Source: Sphingobium amiense (GTDB lineage: Bacteria; Pseudomonadota; Alphaproteobacteria; Sphingomonadales; Sphingomonadaceae). Taken from it: a DNA stretch of 64,000 nucleotides. The stretch covers positions 1,984,001 to 2,048,000 of the forward strand of contig NZ_AP018664.1 of NCBI RefSeq assembly GCF_003967075.1. Reading direction: 5' to 3'. Every line of letters starts with the position of its first letter. Positions within the stretch are counted from its first letter, which is position 1. The translations under genes were made by a program, and so were the position numbers. Positions 26,174 to 34,670 of the stretch are shown one piece after another. The notes beneath the pieces were generated by a model. That model did no database searches, had not been told where the DNA came from, and saw nothing but the letters and a program-made list of their open reading frames with translations.

Positions 26174-27142
26174 ATGACCGTGAAGGCAGCGGCGCTCGGT
26201 GCGCTGCTGCTGTCCACATCGTTGTTCGCACAGCCGCCCGTCGCGCCTTCCGGGTCGCAGTTCGTCACATTGGGCACGATGGGCGGGCCGGTTCCGGACG
26301 GTCGGCGGTCGCAGCCCGCCAATGCCATCATCCGGGGCGACAATGTCTATCTGGTCGATGCAGGCGACGGCACGGTCGGCCAGCTTGGCCGCATCGGCGT
26401 GCCACTGACGAAGGTGCGCGCCGTCTTCCTCAGCCATCTCCATATCGACCATGTCGGCGGCCTGTCGGCGATCCTCGGCCTGCGCAACCAGACCGAAGCG
26501 CGCGACGTGCTGACCGTCTATGGCCCGCCCGGCACGCAGGAGATGGTCGCGGGGCTTGTCGCCGCGCTTCAGCCTTCGGCAAAAGCGGGTTACGGCATCG
26601 TCGGCAAGCCCTGGGCGCCGCCGCAGTCCTTGGTGAAAGTCGTCGAACTGGCGGACGGACAGACGCTGGGCGTCGACGATTTCCGGGTGAGCGTCGCGCA
26701 GAACACGCATTACGACTTTCCCGCAGGCAGCGCGGAGGACCGGGTCTACAAATCCTTCGCCTATCGCTTCGACCTGCCGGACCGGTCGATCGTCTATACC
26801 GGCGACACAGGGCCGAGCGACCGGGTCGAAAAGCTGGCGCGTGGGGCCGATCTGCTCGTCAGCGAGATGATCGACATCGACGCCACGCTGGATCGGGTGA
26901 GTAAGGTCAGTCCCAACATGCCGCCCGCCGTCAAGGCGACGATGACACAGCATCTGACGACTCACCACCTGACACCGCAGGCCGTGGGAGAACTGGCGGC
27001 ACGAGCGGAGGTCAAGGCGCTCGTCGTCACGCATCTGGCCGGCGGAACCCCCGGCGAGGCACCCTCAACGGCATACGACATTGCCATTCACCGATCTTTC
27101 AAGGGGCCGGTGACGATCGCCAACGATCTTGACCGGTTCTGA
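26174..27142 (+). CDS. Exported metallo-beta-lactamase-fold hydrolase
   Basis: The protein has about 322 residues. A signal peptide (MTVKAAALGALLLSTSLFA) directs it to the periplasm. The MBL zinc motif is HLHIDH (H88, H90, D92, H93), with further ligands probably in NTHYDF, TGDTGPSD and THLAGG. This spacing resembles RNase Z/arylsulfatase-like MBL enzymes rather than class B beta-lactamases; such periplasmic members hydrolyse esters, lactones or sulfate esters. It follows the TonB receptor by 5 nt; a GTG at 26165 overlapping the receptor's stop codon is an alternative start. In the operon it may make the first hydrolytic cut on the imported compound. The substrate is unknown. Confidence 0.88.
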   Translation: MTVKAAALGALLLSTSLFAQPPVAPSGSQFVTLGTMGGPVPDGRRSQPANAIIRGDNVYLVDAGDGTVGQLGRIGVPLTKVRAVFLSHLHIDHVGGLSAILGLRNQTEARDVLTVYGPPGTQEMVAGLVAALQPSAKAGYGIVGKPWAPPQSLVKVVELADGQTLGVDDFRVSVAQNTHYDFPAGSAEDRVYKSFAYRFDLPDRSIVYTGDTGPSDRVEKLARGADLLVSEMIDIDATLDRVSKVSPNMPPAVKATMTQHLTTHHLTPQAVGELAARAEVKALVVTHLAGGTPGEAPSTAYDIAIHRSFKGPVTIANDLDRF

Positions 27143-27179
27143 CCGGCCGGTCCTCGCAGTTCAGGAACGACAAGGCTTT

Positions 27180-28295
27180 ATGGACAAGGCAAATATCCTC
27201 GTCATCGGCGGCGGCATAGGCGGCCTGACTTCCGCCATCGCGCTGCGCCGGGAAGGGTTCGACGTGACGGTCATCGAGCGCGATCCCGACTGGTCGGTTT
27301 ATGGCGTGGGCATTATCCAGCAGTCGAACGTGCTGCGGGCCATGCATCATCTGGGGCTGCTCGACGAATATGTGGCGTCGGGCGCTGGCTTCGACACGGT
27401 CGAGATTTTCGCACCGGACGGGACGAAGGTGGCGCAGGTGCCCTCGCCCCGGCTGGTGGAAGGCTATCCGGCGAATATGGGCGTCGGGCGGCGGGCGCTG
27501 CACAAGGTGCTGGGCGACCGCACCATCGGGTCGGGCGCTATCGTCAGACTGGGGGTGACGGCGACCGCGATCGAGGAGCGGGAAGACGGCGTCGCCGTTC
27601 GCTTTTCGGACGGGACGAGCCGGAATTTCGATGTCGTCATCGGAGCGGACGGCGTCTATTCCCAGACACGCGCGACAATCTTTCCCGATGCGCCGCAGCC
27701 GGAATTTACGGGTCAGGCGGTGTGGCGTTACAATCTGCCGCGGACCGAAGGCATGGACGCGCTTCAGGCCTATAACGGTCCGATCGGCGTCGGACTGGTG
27801 CCGATGTCTCCGGAGGTCATGTATCTGTTCGCGACGACGCCGGAACCGGGCAACCCCCGCTACCCGCGCGACGGCCTTGCGGCGGCAATGCGGTCGAAGC
27901 TGGCCGCCGCCGCGCCTCAGATTCGCGCTCTTGCGGAGCTGATCACGCAGGACGATGCGGTCGTCTATCGCCCGCTCGAAACGCTGATGATCCATGGGCC
28001 ATGGCACAAGGGCCGGGTCGTGCTGCTGGGCGACGCGGTTCATGCGACCACCCCGCATCTGGGCCAGGGCGCAGGGATGGCGATCGAGGACGCGATCGTT
28101 CTCGCCGAGGAACTGGCGAGAGCGGAGACACCGCAGGCCGCCTTCACCGCCTATCGCGAACGCCGCTACGAGCGGTGCCGTTACATCGTCGAACAGTCGC
28201 TGGCGATCTGCATGGGGCAGATCGGCAGGGGACCGGCGGTCGATAATCACAAGGCGACGGCAGAGATGTTCGCCGTCGTCTCTCAACCGATCTGA
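27180..28295 (+). CDS. FAD-dependent aromatic-ring monooxygenase
   Basis: This 371-residue group A flavoprotein hydroxylase is of the salicylate, 6-hydroxynicotinate or 3-hydroxybenzoate hydroxylase type. The Rossmann motif GGGIGGLTSAIALRREG is at residues 9-25 and is followed by VTVIERD. The DG-type motif is VIGADGVYSQTR. The FAD ribityl motif is GRVVLLGDAVHATTPHLGQG, with AIEDAIVLAEEL. It is probably cytosolic, using NAD(P)H and O2 to place a hydroxyl on an aromatic ring. It is 12 nt upstream of an extradiol dioxygenase gene, so the logical product is a catechol-like diol. The ATG at 27180 is chosen over an upstream in-frame codon because it begins right before the Rossmann fold. Confidence 0.92.
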   Translation: MDKANILVIGGGIGGLTSAIALRREGFDVTVIERDPDWSVYGVGIIQQSNVLRAMHHLGLLDEYVASGAGFDTVEIFAPDGTKVAQVPSPRLVEGYPANMGVGRRALHKVLGDRTIGSGAIVRLGVTATAIEEREDGVAVRFSDGTSRNFDVVIGADGVYSQTRATIFPDAPQPEFTGQAVWRYNLPRTEGMDALQAYNGPIGVGLVPMSPEVMYLFATTPEPGNPRYPRDGLAAAMRSKLAAAAPQIRALAELITQDDAVVYRPLETLMIHGPWHKGRVVLLGDAVHATTPHLGQGAGMAIEDAIVLAEELARAETPQAAFTAYRERRYERCRYIVEQSLAICMGQIGRGPAVDNHKATAEMFAVVSQPI

Positions 28296-28306
28296 AGGAA
28301 GTCGTT

Positions 28307-29209
28307 ATGAGCCGTGTCACGGAAATACGTTATGTGGGTTATGGGTTGCCGGATGTGGAGGCGGAGCGGGCTTTCTATAATGACCAGTGGAAGCTGGTGG
28401 AGGCGGGTTCTGGGGACGGGATGGTGTATTTCGCGGCCGATGGCGGAGCGGAGGGCTATGTGGTCCGGCTGCGGCAGGCGGACGAGAAGCGGGTTGATGT
28501 GATCGCGCTGGCGGCGGACAGCCGGGCCGATGTCGATGCGCTTCACGGACAGGTGGCGGCGTCGGGATGCCGCATCATCTTTGCGCCCAGGGATCTCGAC
28601 ACGCTGGGGGGCGGCTATGGCTTCCGCTTCTTCTCGCCCGACGGTCTGCCCTTCGAAGTGTCGAGCGACGTGCATGTCCGCGTGCCACGGACGCTGGAGC
28701 GCTGGGAAGGCGTGCCGCAGAAGATCAGCCACATCGTGCTGCATTCGCCCGACCACAAGGCGCTGGTGCAGTGGTTCTGCGACGTGCTGGGCTTTAAGGT
28801 TTCGGACTGGCTGGGCGACTTCATGGGCTTCCTGCGCTGCAACGCGGCGCATCACCGCATCGCCGTGCTGCCGGGACCGCCCTGCCTCAACCATGTCGCC
28901 TATGACATGCTCTCGGTCGACGACATGATGGTGGGCATCAACCGCCTGAAGCAGAAGGGCACCGACCTGCGCTGGGGTCCGGGGCGGCACACGGCGGGCA
29001 ACAACACCTTCAGCTATTTCACCACGCCCGCAGGCTTTGCGGTCGAATATACCTCGGAACTGGAGGAAGTGGACTTCGAGGCCCATGAGGCGAAGGTCCA
29101 TGTGCCCGGCCCCAAAGTGATGGACCAGTGGGGCATCGGCGTTGGCGGACCGCAAACCATGCCGCATCCGGAGGCCGACAGCGGCCTGTTCACGGGCGGG
29201 GAGGTGTAA
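28307..29209 (+). CDS. VOC-superfamily extradiol ring-cleavage dioxygenase
   Basis: This is a 300-residue two-domain type I extradiol dioxygenase. The N-terminal vicinal-oxygen-chelate module has lost its metal site. The C-terminal module carries the 2-His-1-Glu triad: H142 (KISHIVLHS), H196 (LNHVAYDML) and E247 (FAVEYTSELEE). H228 in GPGRHTAGNNTFSYF corresponds to the conserved second-sphere histidine. The enzyme would open a catecholic ring next to the diol (meta cleavage) using Fe(II) and O2. A strong ribosome binding site (AAGGAAG) precedes the start. It sits between the flavin hydroxylase and a C-C-hydrolase-like enzyme, which matches the order of steps in a meta-cleavage pathway. Confidence 0.92.
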   Translation: MSRVTEIRYVGYGLPDVEAERAFYNDQWKLVEAGSGDGMVYFAADGGAEGYVVRLRQADEKRVDVIALAADSRADVDALHGQVAASGCRIIFAPRDLDTLGGGYGFRFFSPDGLPFEVSSDVHVRVPRTLERWEGVPQKISHIVLHSPDHKALVQWFCDVLGFKVSDWLGDFMGFLRCNAAHHRIAVLPGPPCLNHVAYDMLSVDDMMVGINRLKQKGTDLRWGPGRHTAGNNTFSYFTTPAGFAVEYTSELEEVDFEAHEAKVHVPGPKVMDQWGIGVGGPQTMPHPEADSGLFTGGEV

Positions 29210-29214
29210 GCCCC

Positions 29215-30372
29215 GTGGCGCTCTACGAACCCTTCCCCAACTATATCTGGAACCTCTCGGTCGCGATCGCGCTGGAGAGCGGCGGGCGCATCGGCGAGAT
29301 CGTCGACATGTGCCAGCCGATCCTCGACGCCGCCGCCAGCGGCGCGGACGCGGGCACGCCCATGTTCATGAAGGCATGGGCGGGCATGGGCGACAGGCTG
29401 CTGGACCTTGCCGCCGAGGATGAGGGCAGGGGCCGCGCCTACTCCGCCTCGAACAAGCTGGAGCGCGCATCGCTCTACCTCTTCGTTGCCGAACGGATGC
29501 AGGGCCATGGCGCGCCGGGCCGCGCGGAAACCTATGCGAAGGCGCGCGCTGCCTTCGACCGTTCGACGAAGCTCGGGCGGATCAATCGCGAGCGGGTCGA
29601 GATCCCGCTCGATACCGGCACCATGCCCGCGCTGTTCACCCGCGCGCCGGGCGAAGGGAAAAAGCCTGTCGTCGTCTTCTGCAACGGTCTCGATAGCTGC
29701 AAGGAACTGCTCTACTGGACGGGCCTTCCGGTCGAACTGGCGCGGCGGGGCATCTCCACCCTGTGCGTCGACCAGCCGGGCTCCGGCGAAGCGCTGCGGC
29801 TCCAGAACCTCCCCGTCGATCCGCACAGCGAAAGCTGGGCGAGCAAGGCGGTGGACTGGCTGGAGCAGCAGAGCGACGTGAACCCCGGGGCCATCGGCAT
29901 GACCGGCATATCGCTCGGCGGCCATTTCGCGCCGCGCGCGGTCGCCTATGAGCCGCGCTTCGCCAGCGGCGCGGTGTGGGGCGCGAACCACAACTGGCGC
30001 GAGGTGCAGGACAGGCGCATGGCGCGCGAGGGCGAGAACCCGGTCCCGCATTACTGGGCGCATGTCCACTGGGCCTTCGGCGCAAAGGATCAGGACGACT
30101 TCCTCGCCAGGTCGGAGGCCATGAACCTCAACGGTCATATGGACCGGATCAAGGTGCCCTTCCTCGTCACCCATGGCGCCAGCGACCGGCAGATCAGCCC
30201 GTCCTACGCCGACGATCTCTACGACCAGCTCATCAACTCCCCCCGCCGCGAGAAGATGATCTTCACCCCCCGCGAAGGCGGTGTCGAACATGTCGGCGCC
30301 GACAACATGGCCTACGGCCGCGACCTCCTCGCCGACTGGTTCGCCCAAACATTGGGCGGAACCACGGGGTGA
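29215..30372 (+). CDS. Alpha/beta hydrolase, FrsA/dihydroxypseudooxynicotine-hydrolase-like
   Basis: The 385-residue protein has an N-terminal helical cap (about 130 residues, NYIWNLSVAIALESGGRIGEI) and an alpha/beta-hydrolase core. The nucleophile elbow is GISLGGHFAPR. The catalytic Asp is likely in THGASDRQIS and the His in GVEHVGADN. The oxyanion region is VVVFCNGLDSCKE. This architecture resembles PF06500 enzymes, which include the C-C bond hydrolase of nicotine catabolism. It starts at GTG 29215 with GGAGGTG about 9 nt upstream, the site lying within the end of the dioxygenase gene. The role inferred from order is hydrolysis of the ring-fission product. Confidence 0.88.
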   Translation: MALYEPFPNYIWNLSVAIALESGGRIGEIVDMCQPILDAAASGADAGTPMFMKAWAGMGDRLLDLAAEDEGRGRAYSASNKLERASLYLFVAERMQGHGAPGRAETYAKARAAFDRSTKLGRINRERVEIPLDTGTMPALFTRAPGEGKKPVVVFCNGLDSCKELLYWTGLPVELARRGISTLCVDQPGSGEALRLQNLPVDPHSESWASKAVDWLEQQSDVNPGAIGMTGISLGGHFAPRAVAYEPRFASGAVWGANHNWREVQDRRMAREGENPVPHYWAHVHWAFGAKDQDDFLARSEAMNLNGHMDRIKVPFLVTHGASDRQISPSYADDLYDQLINSPRREKMIFTPREGGVEHVGADNMAYGRDLLADWFAQTLGGTTG

Positions 30373-30836
30373 TGGGAACGACCGCATTCATCGCCCGCGA
30401 GACGATGGTCAGCGCAGTCATAAACGGCGCGATCAGCGCGGCTTTCTTCCTCGGCCTGTTCGGTTTGCGGGACGCGGTGCCGGTTACGGGATGGGGCGGC
30501 TATGCCGTCGACTTCGTGCCTCAGAGCGCACCGGTCGCGCTGATGGCCTGCCTCGTTCCCGCGCTGCTGGCACGGCGGGCGGTGAGAACGGGGCGGATCG
30601 CTTCACCGGAACTCCCCGGCGTGGCAGCATTGTTCCGAATGGCACTTATCTGTGCGGCGCTGTCCGCCCTGCTGGGCGGGGGCGTAGCGATGATCTGGAT
30701 CGGCAGCGGCATCGCCGCGCTTGCGCCCCTCCCCGCCTTTGTCGTCAAGATCGTCTATGGCGCGCTGATCGGCGCGCTCGTTACCCGGCGCGTGCTGCAA
30801 CGGCTGCTACGCCCAACCCCGCTTGCAAAGGACTGA
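30372..30836 (+). CDS. Small polytopic membrane protein of unknown function
   Basis: The protein has 154 residues with about four hydrophobic helices: SAVINGAISAAFFLGLFGL, VALMACLVPALLARRAV, MALICAALSALLGGGVAMIWI and FVVKIVYGALIGALVTRRVL. I do not recognise a family. The start ATG overlaps the hydrolase stop by one base (TGATG), so it is translationally coupled, and the cupin gene follows 6 nt after its stop. The position in the operon suggests a helper for transport or membrane anchoring of the pathway, but nothing in the sequence proves this. Confidence 0.8.
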   Translation: MGTTAFIARETMVSAVINGAISAAFFLGLFGLRDAVPVTGWGGYAVDFVPQSAPVALMACLVPALLARRAVRTGRIASPELPGVAALFRMALICAALSALLGGGVAMIWIGSGIAALAPLPAFVVKIVYGALIGALVTRRVLQRLLRPTPLAKD

Positions 30837-30842
30837 ACTGCC

Positions 30843-31412
30843 ATGGATTTTCTTCCCGTTCGCCGCATCGTAACCGGTCATGATGCATCAGGCCGCGCCA
30901 TCATCCAGCAGGACGGCGCAGTTCCGCGCGTCCAGCGCATCGGCGGGGAGATCGGTCCGATCTTCCATGAAGTGTGGAATACGCAGGCGACGCCCGCCCC
31001 CATTGATGCCGCGTCCGGCGAGCCGCCCGAAACCGGCATCATCCTCGCCCCACCCAAGGGCGGCACCCGCATCCGGGTGCTCGATATCCCGCCGGAAGGA
31101 GAGGCCATCCGCGCCATGTCGCCCGAAGAGGCGCAGGCCCATTTCGCCGAGGTCGGCGCGGGCAGCGCGTCGGCGCATCATGGCGAAGGATCGCGCCATG
31201 CCCTGATGCACCGAACCGAAACCATCGACTATGGCATCGTGCTGGAGGGCGAGCTGGTGCTCATCATGGATGAAGGCGAAACCACCGTGCGGGCGGGCGA
31301 CATCGTGATCCAGCGCGGCACCAATCATGGCTGGTCCAACCGGTCGGACCGCAACTGCCGCATCGCCTTCATCCTGATCGACGGCGCTTTCGAGCCGGAC
31401 CTGAAACGCTGA
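30843..31412 (+). CDS. Cupin-domain protein
   Basis: The 189-residue protein carries a conserved cupin beta-barrel in its C-terminal half. Motif 1 reads HRTETIDYGIVLEGELVLI and motif 2 reads GDIVIQRGTNHGWSN, with metal ligands likely among His, Glu and the final His. The N-terminal half (VPRVQRIGGEIGPIFHEVWNT) is typical of the single-cupin proteins that accompany ring-cleavage pathways. It could be a second dioxygenase, an isomerase/decarboxylase, or a protective binding protein. The AAGGA ribosome binding site lies at the end of the preceding gene. It is the eighth gene of the operon. Confidence 0.88.
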   Translation: MDFLPVRRIVTGHDASGRAIIQQDGAVPRVQRIGGEIGPIFHEVWNTQATPAPIDAASGEPPETGIILAPPKGGTRIRVLDIPPEGEAIRAMSPEEAQAHFAEVGAGSASAHHGEGSRHALMHRTETIDYGIVLEGELVLIMDEGETTVRAGDIVIQRGTNHGWSNRSDRNCRIAFILIDGAFEPDLKR

Positions 31413-31419
31413 GATTCCC

Positions 31420-32328
31420 ATGCGGCTGACGGTTACGGGTGCGGGCGGGTTCATCGGCCGGGCCGTGGTGCGCAGGCTGATGGCGCAGGGCGTGCCGCCA
31501 TCCGACCTGCTGCTGGTCGACCGCGCCTTCTCCGAGGCCAGCGCTTCGCCGACGCTGGTCGGGGATCTCACGGACGAAGCGGTCCTGAGCGCGGCGACGG
31601 CGGAGTGCGACGCGCTGCTGCATCTGGCGGCGCTGCCCGGCGGTGCGGCGCAGGCGGACCCCGACCTGTCGCGCCGCATCAACCTCGACGTGCCGGTGCG
31701 CCTGATCGAGCGGATGGAAGGGGGCAGGCTGGTTATCGCAGGCTCCATCGCGGTGCTGGGTGGCGCGCCTGCCGGACCCGTCAATGACGACAGTTTGCGG
31801 CGTCCCGACAGCGTTTACGGGACGCACAAGGCGATGGTAGAATTGGCGTTCGGCGATGCCGTCCGGCGCGGCGCGATAACCGGCGTGCTGGTGCGGCTGC
31901 CCGGGGTGGTCGCGCGACCAGTCAGCGCGGGCGGATTTGGGTCGGCATGGATGAGCGACATCTTCCACGCCGCGCGCACCGGCCAACCCCTGTGCCTGCC
32001 CGTGGCACGCGAGGCGACAAGCTGGCTGGCGTCGGTCGAGGTGACGGCGCACAACCTCGTTCACGCCCTTTGCGCAGATTTCGCAGTCGCCGCTCCGGTC
32101 ACACTCCCCGCCCTGCATGTGCGGATCGGCGACCTGATCGACCGGCTATCGCAGCGTTTCGGATATGATGGCTTCACGCATGCCGAAGATGTGGCGGTCC
32201 GGCGCATGTTCGGCAGCTATCCACCGCTTGCGACGCCGCTTGCCGAAAGCCTTGGCTTTGTGCGGGACAGGGATCTCCCCGCGCTGATCGACGCCGTGTT
32301 CGCGCATGAGGACGGCGTGGCCTTCTGA
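31420..32328 (+). CDS. NAD-dependent epimerase/dehydratase-family reductase
   Basis: This 302-residue extended SDR has the Rossmann motif TGAGGFIGRAVVRRL (residues 6-20), LLHLAALPGG (the family's HxAA position), the catalytic Ser in AGSIAVLGG and YGTHK (Tyr and Lys). The sequence style resembles D-erythronate dehydrogenase-type proteins (DenD-like) rather than sugar-nucleotide epimerases. It is the last gene of the operon, 7 nt after the cupin gene, and converges on a gamma-glutamyltransferase gene with only 23 bp between. It probably oxidises or reduces a hydroxy-acid product of ring fission. Confidence 0.88.
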   Translation: MRLTVTGAGGFIGRAVVRRLMAQGVPPSDLLLVDRAFSEASASPTLVGDLTDEAVLSAATAECDALLHLAALPGGAAQADPDLSRRINLDVPVRLIERMEGGRLVIAGSIAVLGGAPAGPVNDDSLRRPDSVYGTHKAMVELAFGDAVRRGAITGVLVRLPGVVARPVSAGGFGSAWMSDIFHAARTGQPLCLPVAREATSWLASVEVTAHNLVHALCADFAVAAPVTLPALHVRIGDLIDRLSQRFGYDGFTHAEDVAVRRMFGSYPPLATPLAESLGFVRDRDLPALIDAVFAHEDGVAF

Positions 32329-32351
32329 TGCACGATTGAATGAGCCGGGCG

Positions 32352-34229
32352 TCACCAGCCGAAGACATATCTCTCGCGGCGGACATCCGCGCCGCCGCGC
32401 AGGGTGCCTGTGCCGGGCACGACGCCGGCCGCGACGATGCCGGTCGACACGCCGAACGGACCCAGCACATCGAGCTTATGCCCCCGCGCCGACAGATCGT
32501 CGCGCACCTGTGCGGGAACGCGATCCTCGATCTCCAGCACACCTGGTTCGTCCTTCTTGATTCCGAAGGAGCCGTGGAAATGGTTGGAATTGATGCGCGG
32601 CGCTTCAATGGCGGCCTGAAGCGGCTGGCCGAAAGCGAGAACGCGCAGCAGGACGTTCATGATCTGCTGATCCTGATTGTCCCCGCCCGGCGTGCCGATG
32701 GCGAGGAACGGCGCGCCGTCCTTCATGACGATGCAGGGGGAGAGCGTCGTGCGCGGCCGCTTGCCGGGAGCGAGCACATTGGGGCTGTCGGGGTCCAGAT
32801 CGAAAACGGTCATGCGATTGCTCATCGGCACACCCGTGTTGCCGGGGATATAGGCGCCGCCCAGCATCCAGCCCGAACTGGGCGTGCAACTGAAAAGATT
32901 GCCGTCCCGGTCCACCACTTCGATCGCGGTCGTGTCGGCGGTCGGGCGCGGCGGCGCCTTGAGCATATGGGGTGTGAAGACGGGCGTGGTGCGCGCCTTG
33001 CCCTCATAGGCCCATGGGTCGCCATAGCGATGGTCGAGCGAGGCGCGGCTGGCGATCTGCGCCGCGCGGGCGGCGGCGTAGCTTTTCGACAGCAGCCCCT
33101 TCGCCGGAACGGTCGCGAAATCGGGATCGCCGAAATACATGTTGCGATCGTCGAAGGCGAGCTTGATGGATTCCGCGACGATGTGGAGATAATCGGCCGA
33201 CCCCGGCTCCATGGACACGATGCCCGCCGCCTCGGCGATGGCGAGCGCCATGAGCATGGCTGGCCCCTGACTCCAGAAACCGCCCTTACAGACGTCATAG
33301 CCAAAGATGCGGGCAGTGGCGGGCGCTTCGACCTTGCCCTTGTAGCGCGCCAAATCCTCGTATCGCATCAGGCCGCCGTCCCGCTCCATCGCCGCGCCGA
33401 TGCGCCGGGCGATGTCGCCCTTGTAGAAAGCGTCGCGCCCCGCCTGGATCGCGGCCTTGCGATCCTTGGCTTTGGCGAACGCCGCCGCATCGGCATCGGC
33501 GATGATCCGCATCGTGCGGGCGAGATTGGGCTGGCGGAAGATTTCGCCGGTGCGGGGCGGCTGTCCGCCGGGATAATAGGCGGCATAAGCATCCGCCCAT
33601 TTAGACGTCGCCTTCTGCTGGCTGACAAAGACTTCGGCGAGGAAATTATACATGACGAAACCGTCCGCCAGTTCGATGGCGGGCTGCATCACCTGATGCA
33701 GGGTCATGGTGCCGTTAAGTTGCAGAGCAAGCGCCATCGCATCGACCATGGCCGGAATAGTGCCGCCATTGGGACCGTTGCCGGGGATCACGCCCGCCGC
33801 GGCGAACCGGGCGGGCGTCGCGAGTGCGGGCGCCGTCCCCTGCCCGTTCACGACCGAGACCTTTTTCGCCTTCGCGTCATAGATGATGGTCGGTGCTTCT
33901 CCGCCGAAGCCGAAGTGGGAAATTTCGGTGACAGCGGCGGCGAACACGGCGGCGACACCTGCGTCGGTGGCGTTGCCGCCAGCCATCAAAATGCGCGTCC
34001 CGGCAGCCACCGCATAATGGCGGCCCGCCGCGACAATGCCGAAACTGCCGACGATTTCAGGCCGGAGGGTTTCTCCCGCACTCACCAATCTGGTTGGTTC
34101 TATCGCCGCTTTCGGTGCCGCCGCGGTTTGCCCGCCCGCTCTTCCCTCCAATCCGGTTACAACCGCCCCAGCCATGGCTAGAGCGGCAAGCTCGCGGCGG
34201 GAAACCCTGTTTTCCGGCCTTTCGGTCAT
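32352..34229 (-). CDS. Gamma-glutamyltransferase-family protein (first copy)
   Basis: The 625-residue N-terminal nucleophile (Ntn) hydrolase belongs to the GGT family. The N-terminus (SRRELAALAMAGAVVTGL) looks like a twin-arginine signal. The large subunit includes ATDAGVAAVFAAAVTE and GGGEAP-like FGFGGEAPTIIYDA. Autocleavage should occur before the first Thr of DTTAIEVVDRDGN (about T433), giving large and small subunits. The small subunit has TLSPCIVMKDGAPFLAIGTPGGDNQ, the family's oxyanion and substrate region. The arginine that binds the gamma-glutamyl carboxylate in the E. coli enzyme is not obvious, so it may act on other gamma-glutamyl or cephalosporin-like amides. It converges on the catabolic operon and is divergent from the 1047-aa TonB receptor. 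Confidence 0.92.
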   Translation of the reverse strand: MTERPENRVSRRELAALAMAGAVVTGLEGRAGGQTAAAPKAAIEPTRLVSAGETLRPEIVGSFGIVAAGRHYAVAAGTRILMAGGNATDAGVAAVFAAAVTEISHFGFGGEAPTIIYDAKAKKVSVVNGQGTAPALATPARFAAAGVIPGNGPNGGTIPAMVDAMALALQLNGTMTLHQVMQPAIELADGFVMYNFLAEVFVSQQKATSKWADAYAAYYPGGQPPRTGEIFRQPNLARTMRIIADADAAAFAKAKDRKAAIQAGRDAFYKGDIARRIGAAMERDGGLMRYEDLARYKGKVEAPATARIFGYDVCKGGFWSQGPAMLMALAIAEAAGIVSMEPGSADYLHIVAESIKLAFDDRNMYFGDPDFATVPAKGLLSKSYAAARAAQIASRASLDHRYGDPWAYEGKARTTPVFTPHMLKAPPRPTADTTAIEVVDRDGNLFSCTPSSGWMLGGAYIPGNTGVPMSNRMTVFDLDPDSPNVLAPGKRPRTTLSPCIVMKDGAPFLAIGTPGGDNQDQQIMNVLLRVLAFGQPLQAAIEAPRINSNHFHGSFGIKKDEPGVLEIEDRVPAQVRDDLSARGHKLDVLGPFGVSTGIVAAGVVPGTGTLRGGADVRRERYVFGW

Positions 34230-34670
34230 GATCGCTATCCCCTGTTCGTGACCGGCAACCTGCGAAGAGAGGCGCTGTCAGTCGATCCGATCCAAAATCA
34301 ACGAAAGGCGCGGCCATCTCCGCCATCCATATTGGTGCATTCAATAAATTTCACATTTCTTTCAATTTGAGTGGCGGAAATTTCGCGGTCATCAGTCTTA
34401 TGGAAACGAAGCGTGCGCCGGAGCGGGGTGGCGGACGCATCTGTGGCGCTGTTTTCATCGCCCTCGATAACTCGCGCCCAAGGGGAAGGTGCCGGCAATC
34501 CAGTTCATGGGGGTCTGCTGATACGCTGCCCGGAATTCAAGAACGACGATCGCGCCCACCGCATTCCACGCGGGCTACGGGACGCGCTTGCCCGGTCAGT
34601 CAGCCGATAAGCCCGCACGCCCTGGAATGGCCCTGAGGAGAAGGCGCATCGCAAACAGGGGAACAGAAAC
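34230..34670. other. 441-bp divergent intergenic region with no convincing gene
   Basis: It lies between the first GGT gene and the large TonB receptor. The part near the GGT start is AT-rich (around 34340-34380), fitting a promoter region. The rest is GC-rich with only short overlapping frames lacking ribosome binding sites. I see no terminator, tRNA or clear Fur-like box. The receptor's ribosome binding site (AGGGGAAC) is at its right end. Confidence 0.5.
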
